This document shows, piece by piece, positions 7,556-8,600 of a stretch of DNA of 8,600 nt. The position numbers were made by a program, and so were the translations under genes. Numbering within the stretch: position 1 is the stretch's first letter; each line of letters begins with the position of its first letter. The notes beneath the pieces were generated by a model. The model was not told the DNA's origin. It made no database searches and saw only the letters and a program-made list of their open reading frames with translations. The stretch spans positions 1 to 8,600 of the forward strand of contig JBOFEZ010000047.1 of the NCBI GenBank assembly GCA_051648365.1, read 5' to 3'. The stretch comes from JAGNZR01 sp051648365. Lineage in GTDB: Bacteria; Fusobacteriota; Fusobacteriia; Fusobacteriales; Fusobacteriaceae.

Positions 7556-8227
7556 TTATTTGAAATACTCTGGATATTTTATTTTAAATACATCTATCTT
7601 TTCTTTAAAATTGGACAAATGTTCCTCTACAATGTTATCGATTTTGGAAAGATCTTTATTTTTTAATATTTCATAAATTTCATTATGCTGTTGGATTGTC
7701 TTATTTTTTTTAAAATTCATAACAGCATCTAAAAATCGAACCCTATCATAATGAGTGCATATATTTTGGATACCTTCCCAAGTTACTCTTCTTTTTGCTA
7801 CTTTATATATCTGTTCGTGAAAATCATTATCTAAAGCAAATCTTTCTTTTACATCTCCTTCGAGCTCTATATTTCCTTTTTGTAGGTAAAGATTTTTGTA
7901 TAAAGATTTTAAATCTTTTTCTTGAATATTGAAAATAGCACATTTCAAAACATCTTTCTCAATCAGCTTTCTTACTTCGAATCCCTCTTCTACAAATTCC
8001 AAATTAATTTTAGAAATGAATGTTCCCCTCTGAGGATAAACTTCGATTAAATTTTCTGCAATTAATCGTACAAGAGTTTCTCTTATAGGGGTTCTACTAA
8101 CTCCCAGAGCATTAGCTAAATCACTTTCACTTATGCTCTGTCCCGGTAAAAGTTCCAAGCACATTATTTTATTTTTCAATGCTTTATAAACATGTCCTCT
8201 AGAATTTTCCTTTATCCTATTAATCAA
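7556..8227 (-). CDS. GntR-family transcriptional regulator (FCD subfamily), probable uronate regulator
   Basis: The 223-residue protein has an N-terminal winged helix-turn-helix (about residues 9-72), with recognition region ESDLANALGVSRTPIRETLV (34-53) and wing YPQRGTFISK (64-73). A helical FCD effector domain covers about 78-212. The likely FCD metal ligands are D133 and H137 (DNDFH), H181 and H203, all present. E. coli UxuR and ExuR belong to this same class, so control of uronate genes, with release by a uronate or an intermediate, is the natural inference. The start is a TTG with an AGAGGTG ribosome site 8 bases upstream (8236-8242). The first in-frame ATG (residue 22) would remove part of the DNA-binding domain. 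It lies between the dehydrogenase fragment and dctP on the same strand and may share their transcript. Confidence 0.88.
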   Translation of the reverse strand: MINRIKENSRGHVYKALKNKIMCLELLPGQSISESDLANALGVSRTPIRETLVRLIAENLIEVYPQRGTFISKINLEFVEEGFEVRKLIEKDVLKCAIFNIQEKDLKSLYKNLYLQKGNIELEGDVKERFALDNDFHEQIYKVAKRRVTWEGIQNICTHYDRVRFLDAVMNFKKNKTIQQHNEIYEILKNKDLSKIDNIVEEHLSNFKEKIDVFKIKYPEYFK

Positions 8228-8235
8228 AATAACTA

Positions 8236-8242
8236 CACCTCT
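8236..8242 (-). promoter_or_regulatory. Ribosome binding site that fixes the TTG start of the regulator
   Basis: AGAGGTG on the minus strand lies 8 bases ahead of the TTG at 8225-8227. No in-frame ATG or GTG exists between this site and the TTG, and starting later would truncate the winged helix domain. Confidence 0.6.
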
Positions 8243-8254
8243 AATCTTATAATT

Positions 8255-8419
8255 TTATTTTTTTATAATTTCTACTTTTCTATTTTTGTTATCTATTACA
8301 TACATTTTATAATTTTTTTGAATAAACTTGTCATTTCCCTCAGTGGCTATAGTTATTATAATTTTTTCAATTGCTGTCTCCAATTCGATATTTATTTTTG
8401 CAAATCCACACTTCCTATT
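8255..8419 (-). other. Unexplained open frame without a clear start, possible gene remnant or leader
   Basis: In the gap between the dehydrogenase fragment and the GntR gene, the minus strand stays open for 54 codons, ending in TAA at 8255-8257. The deduced peptide has a protein-like mix (for example ATEGNDKFIQKNYK and YVIDNKNRKVEIIKK). There is no ATG until 16 residues from the end. The in-frame TTG at 8381-8383 has no ribosome site. It overlaps a promoter candidate at 8355-8383. I recognise no family. It may be the decayed 3' end of a lost gene, a tiny unrecognised protein or chance. Confidence 0.2.
8355..8383 (-). promoter_or_regulatory. Candidate sigma-70-type promoter for the GntR regulator
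   Basis: On the minus strand a perfect -10 TATAAT (complement of 8355-8360) lies 17 bases after TTGGAG (complement of 8378-8383), a weak -35 that keeps the TTG. Transcription would start near 8348, giving a leader of about 120 bases before the TTG start codon. The spacing is ideal, but AT-rich DNA produces chance matches, so support is moderate. Confidence 0.45.
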
Positions 8420-8442
8420 TTATATATTTTTTATAAATTTTC

Positions 8443-8600
8443 TTATACGCCTGAATAAGCAGAGAATCCTCCATCTATTGGAATTACAACTCCATTTACA
8501 AATCCAGAAGCCTCTGAACTCACTAGATATAAAAGGGTCCCAAGAAGTTCATTACTTTCTCCAAAACGTCCCATAGGTGTTGCTGATAAAATTTTTCCTG
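8443..8600 (-). CDS. uxuB: SDR-family oxidoreductase, C-terminal fragment; probable D-fructuronate reductase (D-mannonate oxidoreductase)
   Basis: The last 51 residues and the TAA stop (8443-8445) of a short-chain dehydrogenase are present. The N-terminus, including the nucleotide-binding glycine motif and the catalytic Ser-Tyr-Lys, lies beyond the window. The fragment shows TPMGRFGE (7-14), then LLYLVSSEASGFVNG, then VIPIDGGFSAYSGV at the very end. A PMGRFG turn and a terminal DGGFSAYSGV are, from memory, characteristic of the Bacillus YjmF/UxuB-type enzymes that reduce D-fructuronate to D-mannonate. This fits the neighbouring uronate genes and would supply the glucuronate branch next to UxaC. 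A gluconate or KDG-type dehydrogenase of the same superfamily is the main alternative. The truncation is due to the window edge, not a mutation. Confidence 0.75.
   Translation of the reverse strand, partial: GKILSATPMGRFGESNELLGTLLYLVSSEASGFVNGVVIPIDGGFSAYSGV

Noticed and set aside
8192..8576. Two overlapping plus-strand open frames in the regulator/dehydrogenase gap
   Set aside because: They are low-complexity Phe/Ile/Tyr-rich products of AT-rich DNA and run over the regulator start and the SDR C-terminus on the other strand.
1..8600. CRISPR array, tRNA, rRNA or known riboswitch
   Set aside because: No regularly spaced repeats, cloverleaf-like sequence or recognisable aptamer core was seen on either strand in the short gaps between genes.

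Overview
The window is an AT-rich bacterial locus in which every well-supported gene lies on the minus strand. It reads as a hexuronate (D-galacturonate / D-glucuronate) uptake and breakdown cluster. The organism cannot be named from sequence alone. Strong GGAG-type ribosome binding sites, AT-rich codon use and a DctP protein with a plain (non-lipoprotein) signal peptide fit a low-GC diderm. A fusobacterium such as Ilyobacter, Cetobacterium or Fusobacterium is my best guess, by inference.

Layout in the direction of transcription, from high to low coordinates. First comes the C-terminal end of a short-chain dehydrogenase resembling the Bacillus-type D-fructuronate reductase (8443-8600, cut by the window edge). 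A 215-base gap (8228-8442) follows, holding a good promoter candidate and an unexplained open frame. Next are a GntR/FCD regulator with a TTG start (7556-8227), a 90-base gap with a palindromic operator candidate, and a three-gene TRAP transporter dctP-dctQ-dctM (7465 down to 4664). Then come tagaturonate reductase uxaB, altronate dehydratase uxaA and uronate isomerase uxaC (4601 down to 249). A two-way terminator-like hairpin (148-219) closes the cluster. Positions 1-78 hold a tandem 12-bp repeat and a hairpin that may be the edge of an insertion sequence.

How the genes work together: DctP captures a hexuronate in the periplasm and DctQM import it with an ion gradient. UxaC isomerises galacturonate to tagaturonate and glucuronate to fructuronate. 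UxaB reduces tagaturonate to altronate and UxaA dehydrates altronate to 2-keto-3-deoxygluconate (KDG). The truncated dehydrogenase would reduce fructuronate to mannonate. Mannonate dehydratase, KDG kinase and KDPG aldolase are not in the window and should lie upstream or elsewhere. The GntR protein is the obvious candidate regulator.

I see no convincing evidence of a wholly new system. The most interesting points are the regulatory architecture (a strong hairpin between dctP and dctQ, and a palindrome ahead of dctP), the pairing of two unrelated reductase families in one pathway, and the unexplained sequence at 8255-8419 and 1-78.
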